Shown here one piece after another: positions 12,777 to 25,200 of a stretch of 64,000 bases of DNA (positions are counted from its first letter, which is position 1; each line of letters starts with the position of its first letter). The stretch spans positions 6,383,381 through 6,447,380 of the forward strand of contig NC_051434.1 of assembly GCF_001649575.2 (NCBI RefSeq). The letters run 5' to 3'. Made by a program: the position numbers and the translations under genes. The stretch comes from Kryptolebias marmoratus. Its lineage: Eukaryota; Chordata; Actinopteri; Cyprinodontiformes; Rivulidae. Below the pieces are notes generated by a model. It was not told the DNA's origin. It was given only the letters and a program-made list of their open reading frames with translations, and searched no databases.

Positions 12777-14147
12777 TTTATTTTAAGTATCTAGCCATTA
12801 AATGTGTTTTTTAACAGTGGTATGAAGCATTCAAACAATAAACAATACAGTAAAAACATTTAATTTTGAATTCATACTTTTATACAAAAAACAGTCCTAT
12901 ACAAATAATTCCAAAGCACTGTTTGAGGCTTTGCTTTTCTGCAAAAAGGCATAACATTAACAAAAATAAAAACAAGTCATATAAAATACAGAAAAGTTTG
13001 TTTATACTCCAGTTTAGCTTCCTAAATACAGTATCTGTTCCTTTATTCCTTTGGTCTGAACAGACTGATGTCAATTTAAATTCAGACATGTGAAAAACAC
13101 ACAAATATTATATATACAGCCTAATGCAAAAATCTTAAAAGCACCCCTTAGGTTTTGAATATTTTGCTTCTAAAGGCCCAGACTTTCTTCTAATCTTTCA
13201 AAGTGGACTCAGTCAATAATAAGTTTTTCTTTGCATTTTGGCTGAAACTGTTACCTTTGGCACCGTTTGTAGATAAATGTAAAAGACGGGGACTAAATCA
13301 TGAGTGAATCTAGATTACATTTAAAATGAGTTCTTTAAGCTGTGGGAGTTTGGAGTTTTGCCTAAATGATTCAAAGATTTGTATTTGGTTGTTAAACAAA
13401 CGCACAAACCTCCTGTTAAAGTTGAGGCGCAAGAACTGGGCTGAAAATTAGTAAAAAAAGGAGGTAATTTGAAACAAATTCAAAGCCAGTTAAAGACTTT
13501 CAGAAAACCTAAAGAACCAGAAAACACATTTAAATAACTGAAAGTTTAGCCTCTTAAAATCAAAATATACAAACAACAGGGTGGGATAAGACTTTTGTAT
13601 AAGATTGCATGTTTTGTTTTTTTTCCTCTTTCAGGTTAATTTTTGCAATCTTTTTTTTTACAGATTTTAATCCTTGAGATATGATACCAGCTTTTCCTGC
13701 ACATCACTGCCTTCCTCAGATATTTGCTTTGCTGCGAGTCTCGAATCGAGCATCTTAAACAGAAATCCACCAGAAGGGTTTTAGTGTGTTTTTCCTATTC
13801 CATTGCTCTCTTTATGTCTCGCTCCTGCTTAGACGTGTTCAGTCTCTTTACATGAAAAACCTGAAATGTTAGGTTGAAACAGAAGACACTGAATGCATGT
13901 CATTTGGTGTGCATAGATATTTGTAAAGTGCAAATAGTATTTGGTTACAAACTGTTATAATTTGGTCTCCCGGGTTTGTTCGTGACTTCATCCTGATAAT
14001 TTAATGTCCAGAGGACTCCAGTTTGCTCCTCTGTCGCTCGTGTCTGTGACGAACCCAACGATTCGTCTGCTGGATGTCCTTCCTTTCCAAGCTGCTTGGT
14101 TGTAATGCCTCAGTCACCCTGACGGGGGCAGTGTTTCTGCAGAGGGG
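12777..14147 (-). other. tgfbr2: probable tgfbr2 3' UTR
   Basis: The stretch after the stop codon is free of the interspersed repeats that fill the DNA further down. On the transcript strand AATAAA signals occur at 13042-13047 and 12777-12782, which would give 3' UTRs of about 1.1 and 1.4 kb. The end is inferred from these hexamers only. Confidence 0.5.
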
Positions 14148-14330
14148 CTACTTTTCGTCCACGATGATGATTTCCTCGGGGATCTTCTCCTCGGAGTCGG
14201 AGCGGTCTGACAGCTTGTTGTCCAGGAAGTCCAAGTCATCGAAGCGCTCGGCGACACACTGCGCCGTCAGACGCGCCTCCGGGTCGTGGTCCCAGCACTC
14301 CTCGATGGTGGCGCAGACCGTCTGGATGCC
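14148..14330 (-). CDS. tgfbr2: tgfbr2 coding exon 7: kinase end, C-terminal tail and stop
   Basis: The exon encodes residues 477-536 and TAG (14148-14150). It contains [19 protein letters not shown], which is identical to the human kinase end. An acidic, serine-rich tail follows with SEEKIPEE, as in human. The acceptor is a C-rich tract ending CCGCAG. Confidence 0.97.
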   Translation of the reverse strand, partial: GIQTVCATIEECWDHDPEARLTAQCVAERFDDLDFLDNKLSDRSDSEEKIPEEIIIVDEK

Positions 14331-17300
14331 CTGCGGGGGGGGAAGCACAGCGGCGGTCAGACACAGAGGTCAACCTTTGGAGCGGACCTGCAGCTTTAAG
14401 CACCATTTTATCAGAAAGATACTGGGCTCAATTCACTCATCGGATCTTCCTGCCTACTGTTTGTTTCATCTGTGTTTCCATTTGTCTGTCTGTTAGCAAA
14501 ATATCTCATGACCCTCTGGACAGATTTCAATGAATCAGTCAAGAAGTAATCACTGGACGCACATCTACAAGTGATTTATTTTTTGTGCCAATACAATTCA
14601 AGATGGATGCCACAGATAATTAATAATAGCCAACACAAAAATGGCTGTAATTCAGTCAGTTTAACAAACATTAAACTAAAACATGATGTGGTAGTAGCTG
14701 AGAGTCATTCACATCAGATGCTAAGAGGGCGACACCTCACAATATCACACGGGTCTGAGCAGAACCTCATTTATAAGGTCTGATCAAATCGCCTACAGCC
14801 TGAGATGATCTTAGTCTAAAACTTTAGTAAAAAAGGCAGCAGGAGATCTGAATTCTTCAAGGATTACTAAGTTTCATTGATCATGTGTCATTATTTTCCC
14901 AGCTGTTAACAGGTAAGGATCACATCAGGTCAGTCAAGCATCTGGATTTAATTAATATATTTTAAAAAAGCATCTTTTAGTTGTAAAATGTGAAAAATGA
15001 AGTTTGGCACAGTCCATCAGCCACTCGGTAACAAACTCCTGCAATGATTTACAAAAAGGCTCTCAGACTGAGTTATTGGCCTGCATGGCAGGTTTTATGT
15101 CGCTTCCAATTAATCAGAAGCAGAGAAACTGTGGTGTTTACAGACTGTTTATTTGAACAATTTTTAGTTCCCAGAACTTTCCCTTTTATTTAAAATAGAA
15201 TTTCATAAATACCCTAAAATGACAACTATTTGATTTTTTAATTTTCTTTAGATTCCCATATGAAGTCTAAATTATAAAATTGTTCTTTCTTTCCTTTTTT
15301 TTGCACTATTTTTAATCAAATGTAAAGTTTTAGTGATTTGTTTACATGGCTACACTGCTGCTCAGGCTTATTGGCGAATTTGTTGTGATTATTTTATTTC
15401 TATATATTAAAACCTACTGAGTTCTGGTGCCGGACTACGAATGTCAGCAGAGACCAGAGAAGCGTGGCGAGGGAGTCATCGTCTGCACGATGACCTGAAC
15501 TCTTTAAACCTCGGTGTTTGATTTTCTGAGGTTCTTATGAACAACATCTAGGAGAAAATCTGAATTCTGTTACCCAGAATCCTTTACTCCTTTTAGTGAG
15601 GCTGTTTGACTTTAGATTCCTGATGTGATCTCTAAAACAACGTTTCACTGAAACTGCTTGGATTTGAGCAGAAGCCCAAGTTTTCATCCACAGCAGCTGG
15701 TGAGTGCGAGGTTTCTTACCGCGTGGCTGGTCCAGCTGTCGGGGATCTCAGGTCTTCCCTTGTCTCTCACCACGCTGTCTTTCATGCTCTCCACACACGG
15801 GTGTTCCCTCAGGTTCCCAAACGGTGGCTCGTACTCCTTCACCTCTGCAGGGGAGGAAAGAACCAAAAATGAGCAAACTCTGAACTTCGAGTCACACATT
15901 TTCAAAAGAACTATAAGGACAAACAATGAAAGAACCTTGTGCTTCTGATAAACTGAAGTTAGGAAATATTATCCCATTTTTTCTCTCACTAACAAATCTC
16001 TGTCGGTAAATGAAGCCTTTCTCCCACAACAAGATCCAAGTTCTTGTCAAAAAGAAATTTACTGAGTGTGTTTATTCAGGGCAGGATTTCCAAACACTGC
16101 TGTGGAGGAAGCAGACTGTGAGTCAACGCTGTCCAACGAAAATATGTCTTTATGGGAGTTAATATTTCCATGGACTAAAAACAACAAGTCAGATTCCTCT
16201 TTGATGAAGATGCTGCAAAGAGCTGATGAGCCACGGAGACGAGAACAGACAGATGAGCCGCAACACTCAAAACAAATTAAAAAAAGATCGTACAAACTAA
16301 TTTTCCAGGATTAAAAAGTGACTCCGTCTTCTGTGTTTGTAGGTTTTAAAAACAAAGATGGTCGTTAAATTGTTACACGAGTTTTAACATTAGTGGGTAT
16401 TTCCTGAAGTCGTCAGATAGTTTCAATAAGACAAATAAAATTAAAAAAAACCCACTGAGATTATTTTACAGTAGCTTCCACAGTGTCTTCAGAAGAAATA
16501 TTACAACAACGCAAACAAATTATCCCAGCATGCAATCTGTGCTGTGGGACGATTCAAACAGTTTTAGTTCTTTTTTTTTTAAATTATGTTCAAAAGACGA
16601 CAAAGTTAAGACGACCGCAGACGAAGCTGGAGGTTTCTGGGGCAACTTTTTCTTTTTTAATCTGTCTGCAGCTTTGAAAGGAATCAATGTTCGTGTTCAT
16701 CTGTCTGTTAGCAGAACATGAACCACTGGACAGATTTTAATGAACGCCTCAGAAGTAATCATTATCGTTATATTAACTTTCGGAGTCAACATAACTCAAA
16801 GTGGCTGCCACAGCGAATCAAACGTAGTAAAAACAAAAATGATTACAACTCAGTCATTTTTTTTTACAGAATATCAAGCTCAAATTTGGCGTGGTGGTAG
16901 CTGAGAGTCATCCTCGTCGTTTATTTCAAGCACAAACAGATCACAAGAGGGCTTCGTTTCAAACGTAGGCATGCAGTGTGGCGGGCGACATGCATTTCAA
17001 GACCGAAGTTTTTCGTTTGGTAGATTTTTCTTGTTTTGAACTTAAACTTAAACGTAACAAACAGGCTTCAATATTTAATGTTGCTTTGACTAATTTTTAG
17101 TGTGTGTCTAGACCAGGGAAGAGCAATCCTGGTCCTCGAGGGCCACCATCTTTTCCTTGTTTCTCTGCTCCAACACACCTGATTCAGTGATTAAATCACC
17201 TCTTCATGTTCTGCAGAAGCCTGTTAATCAGCCATTGATTCAAATCAGGTGTGTTGGAGCAGAGAAACAAGTAAAACATGCAGGATGGTGGCCCTCCAGG

Positions 17301-19214
17301 ACCAGGATTGGCCACCCCTGGTCTAGACAATCCAACCACTAAATGATTGAAAATGTAAAACAGAGAAGATATTTGGGGTTTGCAGAAGCCAGACGTTGCA
17401 AATCAGCAAGAATTCTGTAAAGCCATGTAACAAATTGAGTACATCAAAAATGAGAAACTGACACTCAGTCCGACAACAGCTGACATGTAGGGGGTGTTTT
17501 TTATTTTATTTTATTTTGCAATGCTGGCATTTTTTTCTTGCCTAATATTTTTTTTTCGGAGCCACTTGTCAGACATGACTGCAGCAATTGTCTGAAAATT
17601 TGCAGCCAGGACAAATTTGGTTTTGTGTATTTGCTGTAAACCGGTGCCGCCGCCTCCTCCTTCCCACCAACCCTCAGTTTTGTCTCCTGCAGAAAACCCG
17701 GTGCTGCAGTCAGCAAAATTCATCAATAATGACGAGAAGCGACGAGCTAACGTCCCTCCAGGGTGAGGTTGGTTAACTTCCTTCTTCGTTCCACAAAATG
17801 AGATGAACGTCCAAAATGCATTCCTGCTGCATTTTTCAAAAAGCGAAACTGTAAACAAATGCTTTTTTCCGATTTCTCTTATATTTAATGTCTAAAGACA
17901 GCAGAGTTTTACCACTGGGGCTGTGAGTTCATCTGTTCCCATCTTTGGTGCTTAGCTATTTTAGAAAAAAACAAACAAATAAACAAAAAAACCTCATAAA
18001 AATCACCACCTAAATCATGCAAAACTGAGTGAAACATCATGAAATCTATTAGTGTTGGTTTGTCTGTCATGTTAGCAAAATAATCTATGAACCAGAGGAT
18101 GGATCTGAATGAAACTCATCGTGGTTAAGTTTTAGAACCAATCCAATTCAAGATGGACACCACCGCTAATTGACTTCAGCCTAAACAAAAATGGCTATAA
18201 CAGCAGCTGAGAGTCGACCTCATGATATAATCTGAGCACTAACACATCCTGTGAGATTTCAGTGTCACATGAAATAAAGTTAAGGTCATTTCTGACGCCG
18301 TGCAGCTTGAGGCGACACGCTTTCCTTCAAGGAATGCTAGAGCTTTCTAATTTGTTAATTTTTTTGCTTTATATCCGGTTTATAGTTTGTCCCGCAGAGC
18401 TTTAATAAAATCTTACGACATAAATGCCTGAATGAAACAGGAACACAGACGCAGACGGTTCTCAGGATGCGCTTGGAGATAAATTTATCTGCTTCCTAAA
18501 GTCTGTCTTGAGTCTGGATATTGGACTAATCTGCTCCCGGCTGGTTCTCATTAGGCTGCGGTGGCTGTGACACTTGTTTTGAGTTGTGAAAGCCATGCAC
18601 TACAGATGTATGCATGTTTATTGCACATTAGCAGAGCTTACTTTAGGACATATGGAGCTGGCTTACCCTAAAATTAACTACATCTAATACAGGCCCCAAC
18701 CCCAACGAAGAAGACTGAGTCACTTCAAGGAAAAAAACTCTTATTTCCCCAAACATGACGTCGTAACTCCAAAATCCGCCCTCAAATGGTCGGAATTACC
18801 GTTACACCCCACCCCTCAGACATACCACACCATCACACACCTCCAGTTTTAAAGCATTTCTCGGTCTGAGTTCAGCTCCACATCACTATTATCCCCACCC
18901 CTCGCCCCACCCAACCGGAGAACGCCAGTGGAGCTTTCCAAAGCCATAAATCTGGACCGGCCAAATTATATAGAGGAGAAATTTCAAGAAACAGAGGAAG
19001 GAGATAAAAAACAAAATGCGCTGTAGCTTTTCCCTTTTCTTGGTGTCATGCTGCCCTTTCAGCAGACAGTGGCTGGTCTCAGATCAGTCCAACTGTGACA
19101 GAGCACTGAGAAGACATCTGTCACCCATAAACCCACATTTAAGCAGGTGGCATCGGAGACAAAAAAGGCAAGAGGAAGACAGAGCTTCACCCGAGACATT
19201 ATAACAATGCCCTG

Positions 19215-19251
<37 letters not shown>

Positions 19252-22200
19252 CACGGACATCGGCCCATACTCTGACTCAAGTGAGGTGAGCTTTCAGAGT
19301 GACTCACTGACCTCGAGGGATAAATTCAGGGGAAAAACAGCAGCAGCGTAAAAGCAAAAGACTTCATGACAAACTCTGCAGACAGACTGTGTTGATTTTA
19401 ACAAGCGGTGCCAAAAGTTTGAAGCAAAAACACTGAGCTACGAGCTCAGCGCCTCGATGAACACCGAGGATGACTTCCAGCTACTACCGCACCAAATCTT
19501 AGCTCAGTGTATGTATATCTGATTGAGCTGGCTAATGTCAGTTAGCTGTGGTGGCCATTTTGCGTTGGGTTACCTCTAAAAGTTCATCAGTTGTACTTTG
19601 AGAGGTCCATTAAAATTTGTCCAGTAGTACAGGAAAGATTTTGCTAAGGCTAGACACACAAACACACACACGGGCAAAAAGTTTCACGTTTCAACAACAA
19701 ACAAAAGGTTATTTTAAATCTTAGAGTCTTTTAGTGATTGCAACCTTCTGCCTGCCTCAGAGAGTTGCCAAATCGGACGAACGGGAACAGAGATATACAG
19801 AAGGCAGGAAAAACCCATAAACTGCCCAAGCATCTTCTATCTTTAGTTTATAGGCGGGACGGGAACCCCTTGAGCTTCCTCTCTCAAGGAAACCCTGCCT
19901 GTCCTCCCAGTCTCTCTGTGCCTGCATGAGAAGAGTTAGATGGCTGGCAGCTATGTTAGACTGCACTGGAGGACTAATTAACTTCTGTTTATCTCCAGGC
20001 AGGGAGCTGTGACAGAGAAAAAGGGAGAGTATAAAATTCTCCTCGTAAAATTAGGAATAGTGTTTAAAATCTTGCTTCCAACATCCAAAGCTCTCAACAC
20101 TTAAGCTCCATCTTCTATTAAAAGATCCTGTTGTTTCATATTTTCCTAACAGAGCTCTTTGCTCTCAGACTGCAGGTTTACTTGTGAGCTTTCAGTTATC
20201 AGACTCCTCTCTTGTGGAACCAACTTCCAGTTTTAGTCTGTCAGGCTGACACCCTACTTTTAAGACCAGGCTTAAGACTTTTTGATAAATCCTATAGTTA
20301 TGGTTGGCTTGGGTTTCCTGAGCTATCCTTTAGCTCTGCTGCTGTAGGCTTAGACTGCTGCAGGACAAACTGACCACATGTCCTCATTCTGCTGCCATCT
20401 TTACTCTCTTTACTCTCTATGTTTATACATGTAATTATTTCTGCCATTAACCTGTGATTTTCTTTGTTTTTCATCCCATAGAAACTATACCTGAACTGTT
20501 CAACAAAGTTAAAAAACAAAAACAACTGGACTTCTATTCTGTAGTTGAAGACGTTTTGAAAGTCATCGTCAACACATTCTCTGACATCTAACGCATCTGA
20601 CATCTAACGCATTTCAGCGAAACGTCTTCAACTACAGAATAGAAGTCCAGTTGGTTTTGTTTTTTAACTTTTTTGAATTTACCATGGCCTGGATGACTGA
20701 GAATCTACACCAGCATATACCTAACCTGATCTTTCTGTGTCTCTTTCCTGTCCTCTCAAACCCCAGCCAGTCAAGGCAGATGGCCGCCCATCCTGAGCCT
20801 TTTACTTTTACTCATAGGTGTTTCACGATGTCCTGTATGTGAATGTATAATCTTATAATAGGAAATGAATTGACTGTAATCAGATCTGAGTGTAGATTTG
20901 AAGTAGATTCATGAATTGGAGTTGTCTTTTTTTTGTATAATGACTTTTGCTGTGAATTGGCACTGTATAAATAAACTGAAGAGGTTTGAATTGTAAAAAA
21001 AAATATGGGGTTTTGTTTGGTTGTTAACTGAAAGGAACCGTTCAACAAAGCTGAATAAATGAGGCCGTTTCTTTATAAAGTGAGATAAAAACCACATGAT
21101 CTCGTCCCTGCCGACATGCATGCCTGGCTCACTGTCAGGAGAAATTAGCCTCAGAATCTTTCAACATAAAGAAGCCATCCATAATTCCAAATGGTCTCCA
21201 AGTTCACACTATAAACAGAGCGTCTTGGGACTGTGCTCTCTGCAAAACAGGAAACGGTCTATTTTCTTTTCACTCGCGTACCCTGAGGGCACACATATTC
21301 TTACAGCTGGGAAGGAAAAGGGATTTCTGGTTACTTAGGTCACAGACCTCTGTGATAGAGTAACTGCACTCTGCACTGCAAAGAGATTCCCCTTGAGGGG
21401 TTGCTTGGGGCAGGGGGGGAGGCGGGGAGCGGGCAAAACAGGAAAAGACCAAAGTCGAAGTGTTTGTGCTCGAACTCGGCTTTCAATCACAATGGAGACA
21501 GGAGCAGTTACCAAAACGAAACAAGACCGCCGAGGCATTCAGGGGGAAGTGAAAACAAACGACTGACCACTGAAATGAAATACCGAACAGAGCTTAGCTT
21601 TCAGATAATCACTCATTTCTATTATTTGCACATATCCTGACCTTGGTTTTATAAAATAATGACAAAGGGCTGATCTCTGAGACAGCCTCTTCTAGATGGA
21701 TGGCATGTTTGACACTTTTAGATTTTGCTCCAATCAGGACTAATTGACCGTTGATGAAGTTCCGACACACAGGGTCACACATTTTGTAAATGAACACAAA
21801 GTCAAGCCGGACGCTGTGCTTCGAATTGGTAAAAACCCTTTTCCTGACAGTTTATGCAAGCTTTCATTATGTTCTATTTCAGAGACATTTTTAAACACTC
21901 AGGAGGGAATTTCTTCAATTTTCTATTGATTTCCTACACAATCAGTGACCCCGGCTCATCTGATTCATTTGGGTCACAGTGACTGGAGGTTTGAAGCATG
22001 TTTTGACAACAGAACATGATAAATACAAAGAATGAAAGAGAAAACCTGAAGAGTTTAGACTGACTACAACAGGGGTGGCCAATCCTGGTCCTCGAGGGCC
22101 ACCATCCTGCAGGTTTTACTTGTTCCTCTGCTCCAACACACCTGATTTAAATCAATGGGTGATTAACAGGCTCCTGCAGAACATGAAGAGGTGATTTAAC

Positions 22201-25200
22201 CACTGAATCAGGTGTGTTGGAGCAGAGGAACAAGGAAAACATGCAGGATGGTGGCCCTCAAGCACCAGGATTGGCCACCCCTGTTCTACAATGTTCTGAG
22301 GAAAGAATAAAGAGGAGAAGGAAACAGAATGAAAGGATCCTAGAGTTCCTTGAAGGATGGCACATTGACCGCCAGAGTTAAAGCCATGTTGGACAGATTA
22401 TGCGACACTGCGTGGAATGTTTTAAGATCTTGAGATGTGTTAGATGTCAGAGAATGTGTTGACGATGACTTTCAGCTTCTGTTAAACCAAAAATTAGTTC
22501 AATATCTGTGAAATTGACATTATTAATTGTAGTCATTTTTGTGTTGGCTAAGGCCAATTAGGTGTGGCGGCCATCTTGAATGGGGTCTGCTTTAAGTTTT
22601 TTCATCCTACTAAAGAGTAAGTGGTAAAAACATTTTACATGAAACGTTCTCCAGCTAATAAAGACGAAGCATTTTCTCAGACTTTTCCCTCTCAGCTGTT
22701 CTCAGAGTTTTGATCTTAGTAAATCTCTTCCTCCTAACGTCTCCTGTGTGATAACAGACTTCTGCTTGTCCTCTCTCCTGCGTCTGAAGTCTTCTTCCCC
22801 AAGCACAGCGAAGCATAAAAATATTTATTCAGATAATTATTAACTGATGTTCCATGTCAATTAATAATTCATCCAAAGCTGAGAGCATCAGCTCCGTTAA
22901 AGTCGCTCGACTTAAAAATGCAAATATTTTGTGAGAAATCAGTGGGAGTTTTGATAACTCACGGTGGGATCGCTGTGTTATGAAATCGTCTGGCAGCGAT
23001 TAAAAGCTGCTGCATAAGCCTTCAAATCAAAATATTATTTTTTCTCTTTGATCCTTTACAGCTGCATTTTTTTCCCCCCCGATCCTTAATTCAATGATAT
23101 GTTTAAGCTGAGTATTCAACATACAATAAAGATCTTATAAGGAGGCATTTTTTATGGTTTTGTATCAGTATACAGTAATAATCACAGAAAAAGACAAACA
23201 GTTTGAAAAGACATGGCACCTAAATTGCAATGGTTATGGTTTTAAAGGCTAATAAAATGCAGACATTGAGCAAATTGTTCTTAATGCTGGTGAAACATAC
23301 ACATTTAAAAAAACTGCAGTGGAGGAATCTATCATACCCATGCCTTGCTATCTTATAGCTTTGCAAGATAATATTTTCCACTGACGCTACCTGAGAGGCT
23401 CTGTACGGTGAAATTTATCATCTTACCTCCGATTGCACTGCACCTGGAGATGATCTCCCACAGAACAAGAGCCATGGAATAAACATCAGCCTGTTTGAAA
23501 GACTCGATGTTTTCGAGATTGATTCTGGACTCCAGCACCTCGGGGGCCATGTATCTCGCTGTGCCCACCTGAAAGAAAACAAACAGAGGGAGATTTATGC
23601 GACTGCAGTTTGTGAGAAGCCGGCTTTTTTGAAAAAACCAGCGGAGGATTTTTCAAGGCTTCCCGGCAGTTTGCTTCATTAAGAATGTTACACTTTTAAT
23701 TCTTGTTTATGATTAAATAACCGGCTCTCTTGTTCCACGCACACCAACAAGTCACGATACATTCATCTGAACCGAAACACGCTTTATGTTAAGAGTAGTT
23801 GGAAAGTAAAGGTGGCTTTGAGTTCATCTCTTAGCGCATTATTAACACCTTGGAAAACACATTCAGCACAGCCTCCTCCAAATGCATCAAAGGCATTATA
23901 ATGAATTAGTTGTGCTGTGCAGCAAAGGGTGAGCCCTGTTCACGATGACTCATTCTCAAAACAGAACAGAGTGCAGCTCCGGATGATTACTTCAGTAGAT
24001 TGAGTCCATTAAACATCAATCCAGCATATTTGTCTTGTGACTATAATAAACCCACAACCAGAGGGAACAGGCTGCGTGCGTGTACCCAGACTTGTAAAGC
24101 ACAGCACCGACACCACTTTACAGCAGCGTGACATTCACCTCTCAGCTGAGCAGTCAGGTGGCGGAGGAGGTAGTTATTTATTTATTTTGATTCGCCTGTC
24201 CCGATGCACACGCCTCATCAGTTGGTGGCGATAATGCGCCATACAGTTGTTTGCTAGCCACAGATAAAAAAAACAACCAGAAGACTTATAGGGAGGTATT
24301 TTAAAGTGAATGAGTGAGCAGAAGAAGGCCCTAGGAATATACAGATCTGAGCCCAAGCTTCCAGGCAATCTCATAGGATGAAGGCCTCCAGCATCATCAT
24401 CATTATCACTGAGGTGCAAAAGGGCATCACTGAAAAGCATGGGAGGGAGGATATAAACAAAGTCTTCCACCACAGCTCCTTGATGGGCCTGAAAAGCTCC
24501 TTAATGAGCAGCAGCAGTCAACGCGGTCTCCAACGAAGGCACTAAGCTAACGCTCGGCTAATGCTTCAAAACAGAGACTTTTTGTTGTTTCTTCACTCGT
24601 ACTGCTGCAAGCTGGATGTCTTAGGAAGGTGAAAGCCGGAGCTCAGCCCTTTGCCTTATTGTTTTTTTTAACATTGTTTATTTTTTAGCTTTTAGCAGTG
24701 TTATTGGGTAGGAGTACTGTGTTGTGCTCAAAATGACCATGGTAATGATCCTTAAATGTGATAGATGGCGTTGGAATAAAATTATTTTTAATGAAAAAAT
24801 ATGACTTTTAAACATACAAATCACCTGTCAGAACAGATTAAATTTGTAATTAGAAGTTCTACTAATTGTGAGAAGTATTATGTTGCTTATTAGTGCTCAT
24901 ATCAGTTAGGTACTTGTAGGTGTAGATAGTTGTACTCAGTTTGAAATAAGTGAAATAAAATTTAAATAAATAACTTGGAAGCCTTACCTGGCCGCTGTTG
25001 GCCAGCTCATCCACCGACAGAGAGCTGTCCAGCCGCAGAGCGAGGCCAAAATCACAAAGGCAGCACGTCAGATCCTTCTTCACAAGAATGTTGGAGCTTT
25101 TAATGTCCCTGTGGGCGACTGACACCTTGCAGCGGGCGCAGGGGGTCTGGTCGCTGTGAAGGTGCGCCACTCCGCGGGCCAGTGAACTCCCCAGCAGCCA

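Larger units (their letters stand above)
15845..23426 (-). other. tgfbr2: tgfbr2 intron 5, rich in mobile elements
   Basis: At 7.6 kb this is the longest intron. It contains four copies of fold-back family A, two hAT-like palindromic MITEs, a GT microsatellite, and an L2/Rex-type LINE tail split by a palindromic element. These are listed separately. The rest shows no feature. Confidence 0.85.
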
